Source: Closterium sp. Naga37s-1
Taxonomy: Eukaryota > Streptophyta > Zygnematophyceae > Desmidiales > Closteriaceae
Assembly: GCA_947471745.1 (NCBI GenBank)
Contig: CANJKZ010000822.1
Location: forward strand, 157,001-221,000
Direction: 5' to 3'
DNA: 64,000 bases
Shown here: in pieces, positions 1 to 10,539 of the stretch
How positions within the stretch are numbered: the first letter of the stretch is position 1
How the letters are laid out: the number at the start of each line of letters is the position of its first letter
The notes under the pieces: generated by a model
Seen by the model: only the letters and a program-made list of their open reading frames with translations
What the model was told of the DNA's origin: nothing
Database searches by the model: none
Program-made: the position numbers and the translations under genes

Positions 1-292
1 CGGGGGTACACTGCGGGTATACCTCTCCCCGTACGTGCACGGGCAGCGGTACACGTCGTTCGGGCGGCATTTCACGATGCCTGAGAAGCTTAACGAGGTG
101 GTGGAGCGGCTGGTGCCTTATATGGAGGATGGGGACGTGCTGGTGGATTTCTGCTGCGGGGCGAACCACTTCTCGCTGATTGCGAGGCATCGGTTAGAAG
201 AGGCGGGGAAGCGGTCTGCGTTTGCCAACTTTGACATCATGCGGCCTCCCAATGAGTTCTGCTTCGTCAAGAGAGACTGGTTCTCTGTCAAG
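1..292 (+). CDS. EDM2-like protein, exon with methyltransferase-like motif I (gene continues left)
   Basis: Open from the window edge in the frame reading VYLSPYVHG then RYTSFGRHFT, and on through VDFCCGAN to DWFSVK. From recalled homologues this matches the methyltransferase-like domain of plant ENHANCED DOWNY MILDEW 2 (EDM2), a nuclear PHD-finger protein controlling alternative polyadenylation and silencing of intronic repeats. DFCCGAN is the S-adenosylmethionine-binding motif I. The exon ends at a GTGGGT donor after a complete codon. The next exon (2538-2845) resumes in phase and supplies motif IV. PHD fingers, if present, lie left of the window. Codon use is GC-rich. Family assignment is strong; catalytic activity is not established for EDM2 proteins. 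Confidence 0.8.
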
Positions 293-379
293 GTGGGTGC
301 TGATGGGTGAAGCTGGGTGCTGGTTGGTGCTGGTGAACGAGCCTGCTTGCTGATCGCGAGGCGTTGGTTAGAGGAGGCT

Positions 380-401
380 AGTTTTGAGGCGCCTCAAAAC
401 T
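380..401. repeat. 22-bp perfect palindrome inside a duplicated exon copy
   Basis: AGTTTTGAGGC followed by its exact reverse complement. Compared with the parent exon, the palindrome interrupts the copy between GAGGAGGC and GGAAGCGG, so it was added after or during duplication. Member of the TTTTGAGNCGNCTCAAAA family. Confidence 0.85.
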
Positions 402-477
402 GGAAGCGGTGTGGGTTTGCCAACTTTGACATCATGCGGCCGCCCAATGAGTTCTGCTTTGTGAAGCGCGACTGGTG

Positions 478-870
478 TTAAGGTGGGTGCTGCTGGGTGG
501 GCGGTGGTGGGTGTTGGTGGGTGCTGCTGGGTGGGCGGTGGTGGGTGTTGGTGGGTGCTGCTGGGTGGGCGGTGGTGGGTGTTGGTGGGTGCTGCTGGGT
601 GGGCGGTGGTGGGTGTTGGTGGGTGCTGCTGGGTGGGCGGTGGTGAGTGTTGGTGGGTGCTGCTGGGTGGGCGGTGGTGGGTGTTGGTGGGTGCTGCTGG
701 GTGGGCGGTGGTGGGTGTTGGTGGGTGCTGGTGGGTGGGCGGTGGTGAGTGTTGGTGGGTGCTGCTGGGTGGGCGGTGGTGGGTGCTGGTGGGTGCTGCT
801 GGGTGGGCGGTGGTGGGTGTTGGTGGGTGCTGGTGGGTGGGCGGTGGTGAGTGTTGGTGGGTGTTGGTGA
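478..870. repeat. GT-rich minisatellite, 34-bp unit, about 11 copies
   Basis: The GCGGTGG core recurs at 34-bp spacing from 501 onward, with TGGGTGCTGCTGGG between cores. The array stays open in several frames on both strands, giving spurious W/V/G-rich or P/T/H-rich readings. It lies between two exon copies and is intronic. G-runs are frequent on this strand. Confidence 0.85.
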
Positions 871-1499
871 GCGTTGGCTGGAGAAGGCGGGAAAGCGGTG
901 TGGGTTTGCCAACTTTGACTTCATGCGGCTGCCGAATGAGTTCTGATCTGTCAAACGCGACTGGTTCTCCATCAAGGTTGGTGCTGATGGGTTCTCGGGG
1001 GTGGTGATAGGTGCTGGTGGGTGATGGTGAGTGTTGGCTGGAGGAGGCGGGGAAACAGTGTGGGTTTGCGAATTTCGACATCATGTGTCCTCCCGATGAG
1101 TTCTGCTTCGTCAAAAGAGACTGGTTCTCTGTCAAGGTGGTTGCTGATGGGTGCTGTGGGGTGCTGCTGGGTGCTGCTGGGTGCTGCCGGGTGCAAATGA
1201 TCAGTGGATGATTGGGTACTTCTTTGGCAATCTCGACTGGTTAGACCAAGGTGGGTGGTGCTGGTGGGGATTGGGAGGCATGGTGCGGGCGCGAGGCATG
1301 GCGTGTGGGGAAAGGCATGGCATGGTGGGAAGTTGGAAACATCTGGCACGGCACACTTGTTTGTTGGGATGAATGGATTTACTGGACGAGTGGAAGTAGG
1401 GGATGGATCGATTATGCTTGATTTAGTGCTTGCATGTTATTGGTAGGTCCAAACAGCAGTGCTGATAGGTACTACTGGTAGGTGCTGCTGATAGGTGCT

Positions 1500-2060
1500 G
1501 CTGATAAGTGATGTGGGTAATTTACCTTTGGTGGCACATGTCTCCAATGGTGGCACATGTCTCCAATGGTGGCACATGTCTCCAATGGTGGCTGCTCCCT
1601 CCAGCTGATAGCTTCTGTGCTGGTGGGGAATGTTCTTGTGGGGTATGTGCCGGTGGGATGCGTTTCGGTAGGTTGTAGCTCCGATAGGGTATGTGTGAGT
1701 GCTAGTGCAGGGAAAATGCCCGTTGCTGGTCACTGCTCTGCACTATTCAGCTTGCCACTTCATACAGTTGCAACTTTAGCCTTGTACAGTTGCTAGTTGT
1801 AATGCAGCGGAGCTAGTTGTGATGGAACGGAGCTAGTTGTAATGGAGCGGAGCTAATTGTAATGGAGCGGAGCTAGTTGTAATGCAGCAGAGCTGGTTGT
1901 GACGCAGCAGTGCTACTGGTAACACAGCGGAACCAATGGTAGTGTAGGAGAGGTAGTTGTAACCCAGTAGAGGTAGTTGTAACTCAGGAGAGGTAGTAGC
2001 AGGGCTCGTAGTTGTAACGGTGCAGTGCTAGTTGTAGCCCGGCCCGACAGAGGAAGATAT
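1500..2060. repeat. Short tandem repeats in the EDM2-like intron
   Basis: A 19-bp unit (GGTGGCACATGTCTCCAAT) repeats about three times near 1539-1590. From about 1795 to 2030 a degenerate ~20-bp unit like GAGCTAGTTGTAATGGAGCG repeats about ten times. No exon seen. Confidence 0.65.
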
Positions 2061-2144
2061 AACGCAGTAGAGCCTTTTTTGGTTCAACTGGGCTAGTTCT
2101 AGCACTGGAGAGCTAGCTGTATTGCAACATAACGTGGTAAAGCA

Positions 2145-2172
2145 GTGACTTTTGAGTCGACTCAAAAGTCAC
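2145..2172. repeat. 28-bp perfect palindrome between direct repeats
   Basis: GTGACTTTTGAGTC followed by its exact reverse complement. A ~19-bp repeat, CAACATRACGTGGTAAAGC, occurs immediately left and again about 17 bp to the right, so the palindrome sits between tandem copies. Confidence 0.85.
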
Positions 2173-2537
2173 CTATTTCTAGGACAGGGCAACATGACGT
2201 GGTAAAGCTAGCCGTGTTGCTGCAACCTTGTTCCTCTTTCCATACCCTGTCATCCTCCTTCCGTGGCACATCCTCCTAGTCGCCTCTCTTGCCTCCTCCA
2301 TCCCATGCCTTTATGGTCGAGGGAACGTCATCTTGTCAGCAACAATCGATCGTCGTCGTCTTCTTGTCTTCTTGCTTAACTCTTCCAACTCATACCACCC
2401 CAACAAAGAAACGAGCTCCTTCCTTCTTCACAAACGCATGATCATTGGTCTCAACCCGGCTTTTCCCTTTTATCCTTTGCACATCCTCAACTTCTTCCCT
2501 TCTCCTCCCTTGCCTCCCACGCCAACAGAGGAACCAG

Positions 2538-2845
2538 CTCCCTCACAGCAATCGCCTTATCATGGGCCTCAACCCGCCCTTCGGCGTGCGAGGGCAACTC
2601 GCTTCGAATTTTTCGAGCCGTGCCGCCTCCGTCTTCCGACCCAAGCTCATCATTCTCATTGTCCCTCCGGAGACGCGACAGCTGGGCCCACTTGGGTATA
2701 CGCTACTGTGGAGGGACGAGAAGATTTTTGAGAATCGCGCGTTCTACTTGCCAGGGTCGCATGATAAGGACAACAAGACGATGAACCAATGGAATAACAT
2801 CCCCCCGCCTTTATACCTCTGGTGCCGCAATGACCTCGTCCACCA
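2538..2845 (+). CDS. EDM2-like protein, exon with methyltransferase motif IV
   Basis: Begins after an acceptor ending GAACCAG, in phase 0 with the exon ending at 292: FSVK is followed by LPHSNRLIMGLNPPFG. It continues RPKLIILIVPPET, then FYLPGSHD and NNIPPPLYLWCRND. LNPPFG is the NPPF-type motif IV of the methyltransferase-like domain. IILIVPPET and PPPLYLW match recalled plant EDM2 signatures. It ends at a GTAAGT donor in phase 2. The downstream exon at 4760 does not follow in this phase, so at least one short exon between 2846 and 4759 has been missed, or the two belong to different transcripts. Confidence 0.8.
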
Positions 2846-4759
2846 GTAAGTGAAGGAAAGTTTATGTTCTAGGGTTTAGGGTTCATAACGAGTGCTGTGA
2901 AAGGTTGACTAGCATTAGGGGCACCAAGAAGTCTTCTCTTCCGTGTCTGCCATGTTTGCCGATGTTTGCCCATGTCTGCTTGCCCATGCCTGTTTATGCA
3001 TGTCCATGTTTGCCCATGTATGCCTGTTTGCCAGAATCACCATTTTTTTGTCTCCTTACTTGCTGTGCACTCCTCCTTATCCCATGTCTCTCCATTCCAA
3101 TCTTCCTCTTTTCTCCCTTTCTTCCCCCACTCTTTTTAAGCATTGCCGTTCGGGCACACAAAGGACCCCTTTTCTTAGTCGACTAAATATTATATCCTAT
3201 CTGAGTTGCCTTGATAACCATCTTGCCCTCTCTACCCCATTCTTTTCCCACCCTTTTAGCTACGGTCCTTTGGCTGACCGCCTCGGGCACACAAGGGGCC
3301 TCTTCTCTTCTCCACGGCCCATGCCTCCCTCGCTGCTCGCAGAGCTAAAAGTTGCAACCTCCATCTCCACCTCAGGTGCGTTGATTATACCCTTCACATC
3401 AGTCCAAATGTCATAGTGGAAATAGAAGCTCGAAGTGGTTCGATGTTGTGCTCAAGCTAAGCTGTCAATTTGCAAGAATATTGAACAAGGAGTGCGAGCG
3501 CCAAGAATGATGATGCGAGCAAGTGATGGTGGGGAGAGTCACTCTACAACGGTAGTAGACTACAGAGGAGGACTCGGGTTGTACGGGTGATCGTAGCGTT
3601 CTCTAAAACTTGTTTTAGTTTTTTTGCTCATAGGTGAAATTGGCAAGAGTTTCACTGACAAAAGTTGGAAGGTCATTGAACACAACGACATGACATAGTC
3701 GATATAGCAGAACACAATGCAACCTAGCAACCTAGCAAGTCGGCCTCCAGTGCAACACAAAGGCTGCTTGCCAATGCCGCAAGATGGCGCCATGTGCTAA
3801 CGCAGCTGGAAGACGGCTTGCCAACACTGCAACATGGTGGCCTGCCAGCATCGCACTTGGGTGGCTCGCCAACGTTGCAGCAAAGTGGCTTGCGAGCGTT
3901 GCAATGGAAGGTGACCATGTGCGCACATGTGCGCACCTACCAGGTAGGTGCAAGTAGACGGTTGCGCGTGCATCGTCACGCACAATGCGCAGATGTTAGG
4001 TTATCGAGCACGTGATGCTCGACCCGCAGGTCGACTTCGTCAAATCTACTTTGGGCGAAATCCGCGCACCCTAGTAGAACTTCGCTGACCAGTTACCAGG
4101 TCGACCAAAAGTGGCCATTAAGTCGGCGCCGACTTTGACGGTCGATCGACGCCTGTAGGTCGGCGCCATGTCGACGATCGCCTTCGTCGACCGCTGCGGC
4201 CCTACGCTGTTTGCCGACTACGTCGGCGTGACCGTGATCGGCGTCGTCGAGGCCGGCTTTGCCGTGGTTGGGTTCGTTGTCGCCAGCTTCGCTGTGGTCG
4301 ATCATCCAAGCGCGCCTACTTGCTCCTCCAAGTCGGTGTCGACCACGAAGCTTAGCCAACAACGAAGTCGGCTTCGCTCAAGCGAGGGCGGGGCCTCTGC
4401 TCGTCAACAGATGGTTGGGAGCAAATGATGGTCGAGACCTCATCCACCATTGGTCCTCAAATGGTTTATACAACCCGCTTTTATGTCTCGACCATCATTT
4501 GCTCCTCAATCACGTCAATACAACCCGCTTTTACTCCTGCAAAAGTTCCCATAGAGTCCGCTGCCCTCGTTTATTCATACTGCCTCGATCCCTTGCAAAC
4601 GTCCAATTCCGCTTCTCAGGCCTTTGTTGCTAGGGTGTCCTTCCCCCTTTCTTCTACTGTTCATCCAAGCAAAAAGGCTCGACTTGGAATGCTCCACCCA
4701 TATCAGATGGAGTTTAATTCCTCTTTTTTTCCAATCTGTAATTCCTCTCATTTTCTCAG
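2846..4759. other. Intron-like DNA, no gene recognised
   Basis: Pyrimidine-rich at 2930-3420, mixed 3420-4080, then GTCGGC/CGTCG-rich 4080-4400. No convincing exon seen, although reading phase predicts a small one here if flanking exons belong to one gene. A 21-bp perfect inverted repeat is annotated separately. ACAACCCGCTTTTA occurs twice, at about 4469 and 4520. Confidence 0.5.
4418..4505. repeat. Inverted repeat, 21-bp perfect arms, 46-nt loop
   Basis: GGAGCAAATGATGGTCGAGA plus C at 4418-4438 is exactly reverse-complemented at 4485-4505. It could form a hairpin in RNA or be the remnant of a small fold-back element. No target-site duplication recognised. Confidence 0.75.
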
Positions 4760-6804
4760 GTCTCGACCCTGGTTTCATCGCTGCTGCTGAAGCGCAATCT
4801 CTTATACTTCTCGGACCTAACATCTGGGCTCGGGCTGGCTGTGGCTTGGCTGAGGGAAGAGCTTCGGGAGATGAAATTGGGGGTGCTGATGAAGGTGGTG
4901 GTGTTGTTGGTGGTGGTGATGTTGGTGGTGGTGGTGATGATGCTGCTGCTGGTGCTGCTGTTGGTAATGGGGATGGAGGGCAGCAGCTATATTTGGAAGA
5001 GAGGGAGAATGAAGGAGAGGAGATGGTTGGGCTGGATGTCCTGGGCATTGATAAGGGCGGAGGAGGAGGAGAGGGAGAGCTGGAGGGTAGAAAGATGGTG
5101 GGGACGAAACAGCTTCGGAGGGAGGAGGAGGATGTGAATGCGAAACGGATTGTGAAGGTGAAGGGGGAGTATGATTGTATGGGGGATAAAGGAGTGGGTG
5201 ATAATGGCAGCGGTGGGATTGATGGGGCCGGGTTGGGAGGTGAGAGGTTGGGAGGAGAGAAGAGGTTGGCGGTTGGTGGGCTGAGTCCGAGAGTGAAGGT
5301 TGAGATAGGGAGTGAGAAGAGAGATGAGGAGGGAAGGAAGGAGAGCGAGAAAGAGAAGAAGGAGAGGGAGAGGAGGGAGAGGAAGGAGAAGGAAAAGGAG
5401 AGGGACAGGGAGAGGGAGGAGAGATTGAGGAGGAAGGAGAGGGAGAGGAAGAAAGAAAAGGAGAGGGGGAGGGAGAGGGAGAGTGAAGAGGAGAGGGAGA
5501 AGGAGAGTGAGATGCAGAAGGATAAAAAGGAGGTTGGTGGTAGGGAGGAAGGAGAGAAGGAAGCTTTGAGTGATAAGGGGGAGGAGAGAGCTTCCAGGGA
5601 TACTAGGGATAAGGACGAGGCGAGGGTTGAGAGAGGAGGGGGGGAGGGGAGAGAGGGGAAAGAGGGGAAGGAGAGGGAGAGGGAGAGAGAGAGGGGGAAG
5701 GAGAGGGAGAAGGAGAAGGAGAGGGAGAGGGAGAGGGAGAGGGAGAAGGGGAGGGAGAGGGAGAAGGGGAGGGAGAAGGAGAGGGAGCGGGATAGGGAGA
5801 GGGAGAAGGAAAAGGCGAGACAGGTCGAATCTGCAGAGGTGGAGCGCAGGAGAGAGGTGAGGCGAGAGGAGGAGTGGAGGAGGGAGGAGGAGCAGAGGAG
5901 AAGGGAGGAGTGGAGGAGGGAGGAGGAGCAGTGGGCAGGGGGTGTGGGGAGGGCAGGTGGGGCCCGGAGGGGTGAGTTTGATGCAACGCAGAGCTGGGCA
6001 GAGCAGCAGGACCACAGGCGTGGGCGAGAAAGGGGTGGGCATGGAGGAGAGGGTGCACGGTACGAGAGAGAGAGGGGCTGGCAGGAGGAGGGAGGGCCTG
6101 TGCGGCAGGGTGTTGATGAGCGACCAGGCAGGCGCTATGGTGAGGGGAGTGATAGGGCCTGCCATTATGGTAGGGATCGTGGGCGAAGCACAGAAAGAGG
6201 GGCTGATGGTTGGCTGGAGAGGCGGGGTGATAGAGGTGTTGAGAGGGGTGGTGATGGGAGACAGTATGGTGTGAGGGAGCGCGAGCATCGGTACATGCGT
6301 GGGAGGGATGTGGATGGGGGAGAGAGAAGGGAGGGGGGGTATGAGGAGCGGGGGGGTGGGAGGAGAGGAGAGGAGGCGTGGAACGAGCGGCGCGAGAGAA
6401 AGTATCGAGAGGCAGAGGAGAGGGGGCAGAGGGAGCGGGAAGCGGCAGAAGGAAGAGAAGCAGAAGCAGGAGAGTTTTCCAGTCCACAAATGCCCTCCCT
6501 CCCTCCTGCCCCTGCCCTCCCTTCACCCACCCCGTTCCCTCTCGTTCTCGACCTCACCCAAGGCCCACACCCCCCCATGTTCGTCAGCCCTCAAAACTCC
6601 CTCTCAGGCGCCATTGGGGTCCCCATTTCATTCGGCCAACAACTGGAGGGTGCGCTCTCTGCTGCCAACAGTGTTCCCTTGGGCGGTCAGGGCATGCAAG
6701 GAGGAGTGGTGTCTGCTGTTCCTCCTGGGTTCGGCCCGGACGAAGGGCAGCAAGGTGGCTTTCTTTTTCCTGGAGAAGGAGAGGGCGGCTTGAGGCAGCA
6801 CGAG
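4760..6804 (+). CDS. Arg/Glu-rich low-complexity exon, probably of the EDM2-like gene
   Basis: Acceptor TTTTCTCAG, then a 682-codon reading frame starting [13 protein letters not shown] Gly-rich stretch ([17 protein letters not shown]) is followed by ~400 residues of mixed-charge repeats ([15 protein letters not shown]) typical of nuclear RNA-processing proteins. The end is proline-rich, then [26 protein letters not shown] and LRQHE before a GTGAGT donor in phase 0. The frame runs on to a stop at 6855 if unspliced. It joins in phase to the exon at 9277. Placement in the EDM2-like gene is inferred from position and strand; a separate gene is possible. The reverse strand is open too, a composition artefact. 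Confidence 0.5.
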
Positions 6805-6884
6805 GTGAGTGCGAGGCAGAGGGAGGCAGGTGTGAGTGCGATGCAGAGGGATTAGGGCAGCCTTTTGTGCAGTGTCTCTTCGCC

Positions 6885-7510
6885 AACAGTGTTCCCTTGG
6901 GCGGTCCCGGCATGCAGGGGAGGGGGCTTGAGGCAGCACGAGGTGAGTGCGAGGCAGAGGGATTAGGCCAGCCCCTGGGGGGTGCGCTCTCTGCTGCCAA
7001 CAGTGTTCCCTTGGGCGCCCCCGGCATGCAGGTGCGAGTGGTGGCTGCTGTGCCTCCGGGGTTTGGTTCGGACGAGGGGCAGCGGGCGGGCTTCATACTC
7101 CCTGGAGCTCTTTCTGGCGAGCACGAGGTGAGTGCAATGCAAGGAAGGGGGTTCTGGGTAGCCCTTGGGGGGTGCAGTGCGCTCTCTGCTGCCAACAGCG
7201 TTCCCTTGGGTGGTCCCGGCATGCAGGGGAGGGTGGTGGCTGGCTGCTGTGCCTCGTGGGTTTGGTTCGGACGAAGGCCTGAATGCAGGCTTTTTGCTTC
7301 CAGGATCTCATTCTGGGGAGGGAGACGGCGACCTGAGGCAGCACGAGGTGAGTAAAAGGCAGGAAGGAATGCAGTTGCTGCCTACAGTGTTCGCTTGGGC
7401 GGCCAGGGCATGCAGGGGAGAGTGGTCTTAGCCGTGCCTCCTGGGTTTGGGCCAGACGAAGGAAAGCCCAGGTGCGGCTTTTGAGTCGTCTCGAATTCGG
7501 GTTTGGGCCA
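6885..7510 (+). pseudogene. Four further copies of the exon end at 6640-6804, three with donors
   Basis: The block encoding [13 protein letters not shown], VPPGFGxDEG and the GCACGAG donor edge recurs. Copies ending at 6942, 7127 and 7347 each keep GCACGAG followed by GTGAGT. A fourth, about 7381-7470, is partial, and its GGGTTTGGGCCAGRC segment is itself duplicated around a decayed palindrome at 7478. None has a clear acceptor. Parts stay open, but frames differ between copies. Confidence 0.7.
7478..7495. repeat. Decayed palindrome between two tandem copies
   Basis: CTTTTGAGTCGTCTCGAA, an imperfect family member. The left flank GGGTTTGGGCCAGACGAAGG..CCCAGGTGC is repeated on the right as GGGTTTGGGCCAGGCAAAGG..CCCAGGTGC. 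Confidence 0.65.
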
Positions 7511-7688
7511 GGCAAAGGCCCAGGTGCTGCTGCTGCCATGCTTACCCCTCTGGCGTTTGCTGCTGCCACTGCTGCTGAACCACATTCTCATTCTGCTTGG
7601 AAGGAGAATGTGCTGCAGGGCACCAGGAGGTGAGTGCATGGCTCCTCTGAAAATTGGCGCTAGATAAGCAGCCTTTATCTCGCTCCTC

Positions 7689-7706
7689 TTTTGAGACGTC
7701 TTGAAA
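7689..7706. repeat. Imperfect family palindrome
   Basis: TTTTGAGACGTCTTGAAA, one substitution from self-complementary. It is followed by repeats of the kind TGAGACGCCTTGGAACAAAA up to about 7780. Confidence 0.6.
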
Positions 7707-7905
7707 CACACTGAGACGCCTTGGAACAAAATGAGACGGCTTGGAACAGAATGAGACGCCTTGGAACAAAATGAGACTCCATGCTCTTGCTCATTTTGTT
7801 CCAAAACCAAATGAACAAAATGAGACGCCATTTTCTTGCTCTTGGCCAAACCACAATGGGACCACAAATGAGACGCCTCGATAGCTAGCTAGCTGTCTCC
7901 GCAAT

Positions 7906-8434
7906 CTCGCGCACATGGTCATTTTTTGAGACATCTCAAAAGACCTGGCTTGTCTGGCTTGGCTCGCGCACATGGTCATTTTTTGAGACGTCTCAAAAGA
8001 CCTGGCTTGTCTGGCTTGGCTCGCGCACATGGTCATTTTTTGAGACGTCTCAAAAGACCTGGCTTGTCTGGCTTGGCTCGCGCACATGGTCATTTTTTGA
8101 GACGTCTCAAAAGACCTGGCTTGTCTGGCTTGGCTCGCGCACATGGTCATTTTTTGAGACGTCTCAAAAGACCTGGCTTGTCTGGCTCGGCTCGCGCACA
8201 TGGTCATTTTTTGAGACGTCTCAAAAGACCTGGCTTGTCTGGCTTGGCTCGCGCACATGGTCATTTTTTGAGACGTCTCAAAAGACCTGGCTTGTGTGGC
8301 TTGGCTCGCGCACATGGTCATTTTTTGAGACGTCTCAAAAGACCTGGCTTGTCTGGCTTGGCTCGCGCACATGGTCATTTTTTGAGACGTCTCAAAAGAC
8401 CTGGCTTGTCTGGCTTGGCTCGCGCACATGGTCA
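7906..8434. repeat. 57-bp tandem array, nine units, each holding an 18-bp palindrome
   Basis: CTCGCGCACATGGTCATTTT recurs every 57 bp from 7906 to about 8419, ending in a partial unit. Each unit carries TTTTGAGACGTCTCAAAA (the first has one change). Units differ by only a few bases. As 57 is a multiple of three, the array is open on both strands (19-residue repeats RLKRPGLSGLARAHGHFLR or MTMCASQARQARSFETSQK). No start context, no splice support; I treat it as intronic and non-coding. Confidence 0.9.
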
Positions 8435-9276
8435 CACACCCCCTCAGCGGAGCTGTGGCTTGGGGCTATTGGCTCCGGCTTGGTCACGATCCCAAACCCA
8501 GTTTCTACCTCTTTTGAGGTGGTTTCTACCTCGACCTTCTCTTCGAATACTGTCTAGGCCTGCAGTGCACTCCCCCTCGTCTCGTAGTCTTCATCACCTT
8601 TCGAGTAAGCTTGCTGCCATGCCATTTATCACAAATACGGGATCAGATGCCAGTCACAGAATCCTTACCTGCATTCATGGCTTTGACTGGATGACGAGGC
8701 AAGCAAACCCATCCAAGTCCTGTTTTCGCAGGCTACCTCAACGAGCCTGTTTTCCAGGGCGGCTTGAGCTGAGAAGCTATGGCTGAGCTCTAGCATAGCT
8801 CGGCCTGCTGTGTCAACAACAAGGCTCGCGCAAGTGGGCTCAACTGGCGCAAGTGCTCAGCTCAATAGAAGACTGGCTCGAAGTCGAAACAATTTTATAC
8901 TCAATACGAAGTTGTAGTCAATTTAAGTTTAGGGTCGGTACGAACTTCCGAACGGAACAAGTTTGGAGTCTGTACGAGGCAGAGACGGCTTATGGCAAGC
9001 CGAATGGACTCGTGCCCTTGCTGATGCATAACAGTAATTTTGATTAGTGTGACGTTCGGGTAGTGAGACGATTGGATCGTGAGAGAGCCTCAGCCAGCTG
9101 TGTGCGAGGGAGAAGCAGCAGATGCTGCTTAGTTAATACTCTTAGGAGGCCATCCCTGCTCGGGCCAACTCAAGTGAGTACCCGTTCCTCTGCCACCGGG
9201 TTACTTACAATCCCGGGTTCCGTTCCTCTGCCCCTACGTGCCTTCTGTGCCTGTTCTTGCTGCCCACACACCGCAG
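8435..9276. other. Intron-like DNA, nothing recognised
   Basis: About 840 bp between the palindromic array and the last exon. Mixed composition with a moderately A/T-richer part at 8860-9060. No exon, repeat or element recognised. Confidence 0.4.
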
Positions 9277-10539
9277 CAGGGTTTACGTGCAGCTGGCGGC
9301 CCGGGGGGGGCTGCTGCTGTACTTGTTAGTAGCTCAGGGCGCATCCTCAGAGGAGCCGATCAGATGGAGAGTTTCCTGCGCAACGCAGAGAGGCTCGAAG
9401 CGGGGGGAGCAGCAATGGGGGGAGCCGATCAAATGGAGAGTTTCTTGCGCAATGCGGAGAGGCTGGAGGCAGCAGGAGCAGCGGCAGGAGGAGCAGGAGG
9501 GGGACGGGGAGGAGGAGGGGGAGAAGGGGGGTTTGGGATGGCTGGAGGTGGTTTGGGCTCTCCTACCCCACAGCTGCAGTCTGCAGCAGCAGCGGGTGCA
9601 TTGGGTGCTGGTGATGCAGGGAGGGGGGATTTCGGCAGCTTTCTCCGCAATGCAGAGCGGTTGGAAGCGGTGCATGGGGGGAGATATGGGGAGATGCGCG
9701 GTGACATGGGTGGGGGCATGGGAGGGGCCATGGGTGGGCTGCAAGGAGAACTGGCAGGCGGCATGAGAAGTGCATCCATGGGACCCATGGGGCCTGTGAT
9801 CCGCATGCACGTACCGCCGTTCGACCCGCATGCGCCCCCACCCCCTCACATGTCTCTCCGTGGGCCCATTCCCCCGGGCTTTGAAGATGGACCCCCCTTT
9901 CCAGAGCCGCGTTTCGGAGGTGCACCGCCTCACATGCAGCAGCAGCAGCTGGGAGATCCAATGGAGCCTCTTACTGAGGTTGCGCCGGTGACTGTGCGGA
10001 TGGTCGGCACGCATCGTGTGATGGTTGTTGCAGATTCGCCCGTCCGCCCACCACCGATGGAGCTCCCGAGGTCCATGGATCCCTTTTCCCCCAACATGCC
10101 ACTCGAAATGCAAGGCGGAAGGCCTCCCTTCTTCTCCCAGCAGCAGCAACAGCAGATGCCGCCACAGCATTTTGGTGAAAGCGTCCAGATTCGTGGAATT
10201 CACGAGCGGGGGTTCCCGGGACCGCCTCACCACATGATGCAAGGCCCGCCGGACCTTCTTCCTCCACGTGGTGATTCTTTTCGACCGCAAGGCCCCCGAG
10301 GAGAATTCTTCCCTTCTCCTCAAGGGGGACCACATGGGCCTCCCCCATATGGCCCTCCCCTTCATGGGCCCCCGTTTGGCCTGCCACCATTTCTCAATGA
10401 TCAAGGACCTAGAGGGCCTTTCCGTGGCTTTCCCCCCATGGACCCCCGTGGAGGAGTGGAGGACCATCCGCGTTTTGGTGGTCGAGGCCCGTTCGATGGT
10501 GCCGGTGGTCCGAATATTGGGGGTTGGATTGATAAGTAG
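9277..10539 (+). CDS. Last exon, Gly/Pro/Met-rich C-terminus, probably of the EDM2-like gene
   Basis: Acceptor CACACACCGCAG, then 420 codons to a TAG stop. It begins QGLRAAGGPGG in phase 0, matching the donor at 6804. Three internal copies of a FLRNAERLEA module follow (two as ADQMESFLRNAERLEA, one as GSFLRNAERLEA). Then comes a Pro/Gly/Met-rich tail (MHVPPFDPHAPPPPHM, PPPYGPPLHGPPFGLPP) ending GGWIDK. My recollection is that plant EDM2 C-termini are similarly Pro/Gly/Met-rich and can end GGW(L/I)D, which would suit this exon as that gene's end, but the similarity is compositional. No catalytic domain. On minus the region is also open, a composition effect. Confidence 0.5.
   Translation, partial: QGLRAAGGPGGAAAVLVSSSGRILRGADQMESFLRNAERLEAGGAAMGGADQMESFLRNAERLEAAGAAAGGAGGGRGGGGGEGGFGMAGGGLGSPTPQLQSAAAAGALGAGDAGRGDFGSFLRNAERLEAVHGGRYGEMRGDMGGGMGGAMGGLQGELAGGMRSASMGPMGPVIRMHVPPFDPHAPPPPHMSLRGPIPPGFEDGPPFPEPRFGGAPPHMQQQQLGDPMEPLTEVAPVTVRMVGTHRVMVVADSPVRPPPMELPRSMDPFSPNMPLEMQGGRPPFFSQQQQQQMPPQHFGESVQIRGIHERGFPGPPHHMMQGPPDLLPPRGDSFRPQGPRGEFFPSPQGGPHGPPPYGPPLHGPPFGLPPFLNDQGPRGPFRGFPPMDPRGGVEDHPRFGGRGPFDGAGGPNIGGWIDK

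Larger units (their letters stand above)
343..1140 (+). pseudogene. Three broken partial copies of the EDM2-like exon inside its own intron
   Basis: Copies of the second half of the preceding exon lie at about 343-477, 868-975 and 1022-1140. Each repeats the stretch for FANFDIM, PPNEFCFVKRDW and part of FSVK, and most of the GT-rich intron start. Copy one carries a 22-bp palindrome and has lost part of FSVK; copy two has an in-frame stop in place of the cysteine codon; copy three keeps the reading as far as FSVK and its GTGGTT donor. All lack an obvious acceptor, so they look like exon-end-plus-donor duplications left in the intron. Confidence 0.75.

Noticed and set aside
4987-6489. 500-codon minus-strand frame rich in Pro/Leu
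   Set aside because: Complement of the Arg/Glu-rich plus-strand exon; purine-only codons make the reverse strand open. No domain.
7906-8434. CRISPR-like array
   Set aside because: Units are contiguous 57-bp tandem copies with no unique spacers, in a eukaryotic intron.
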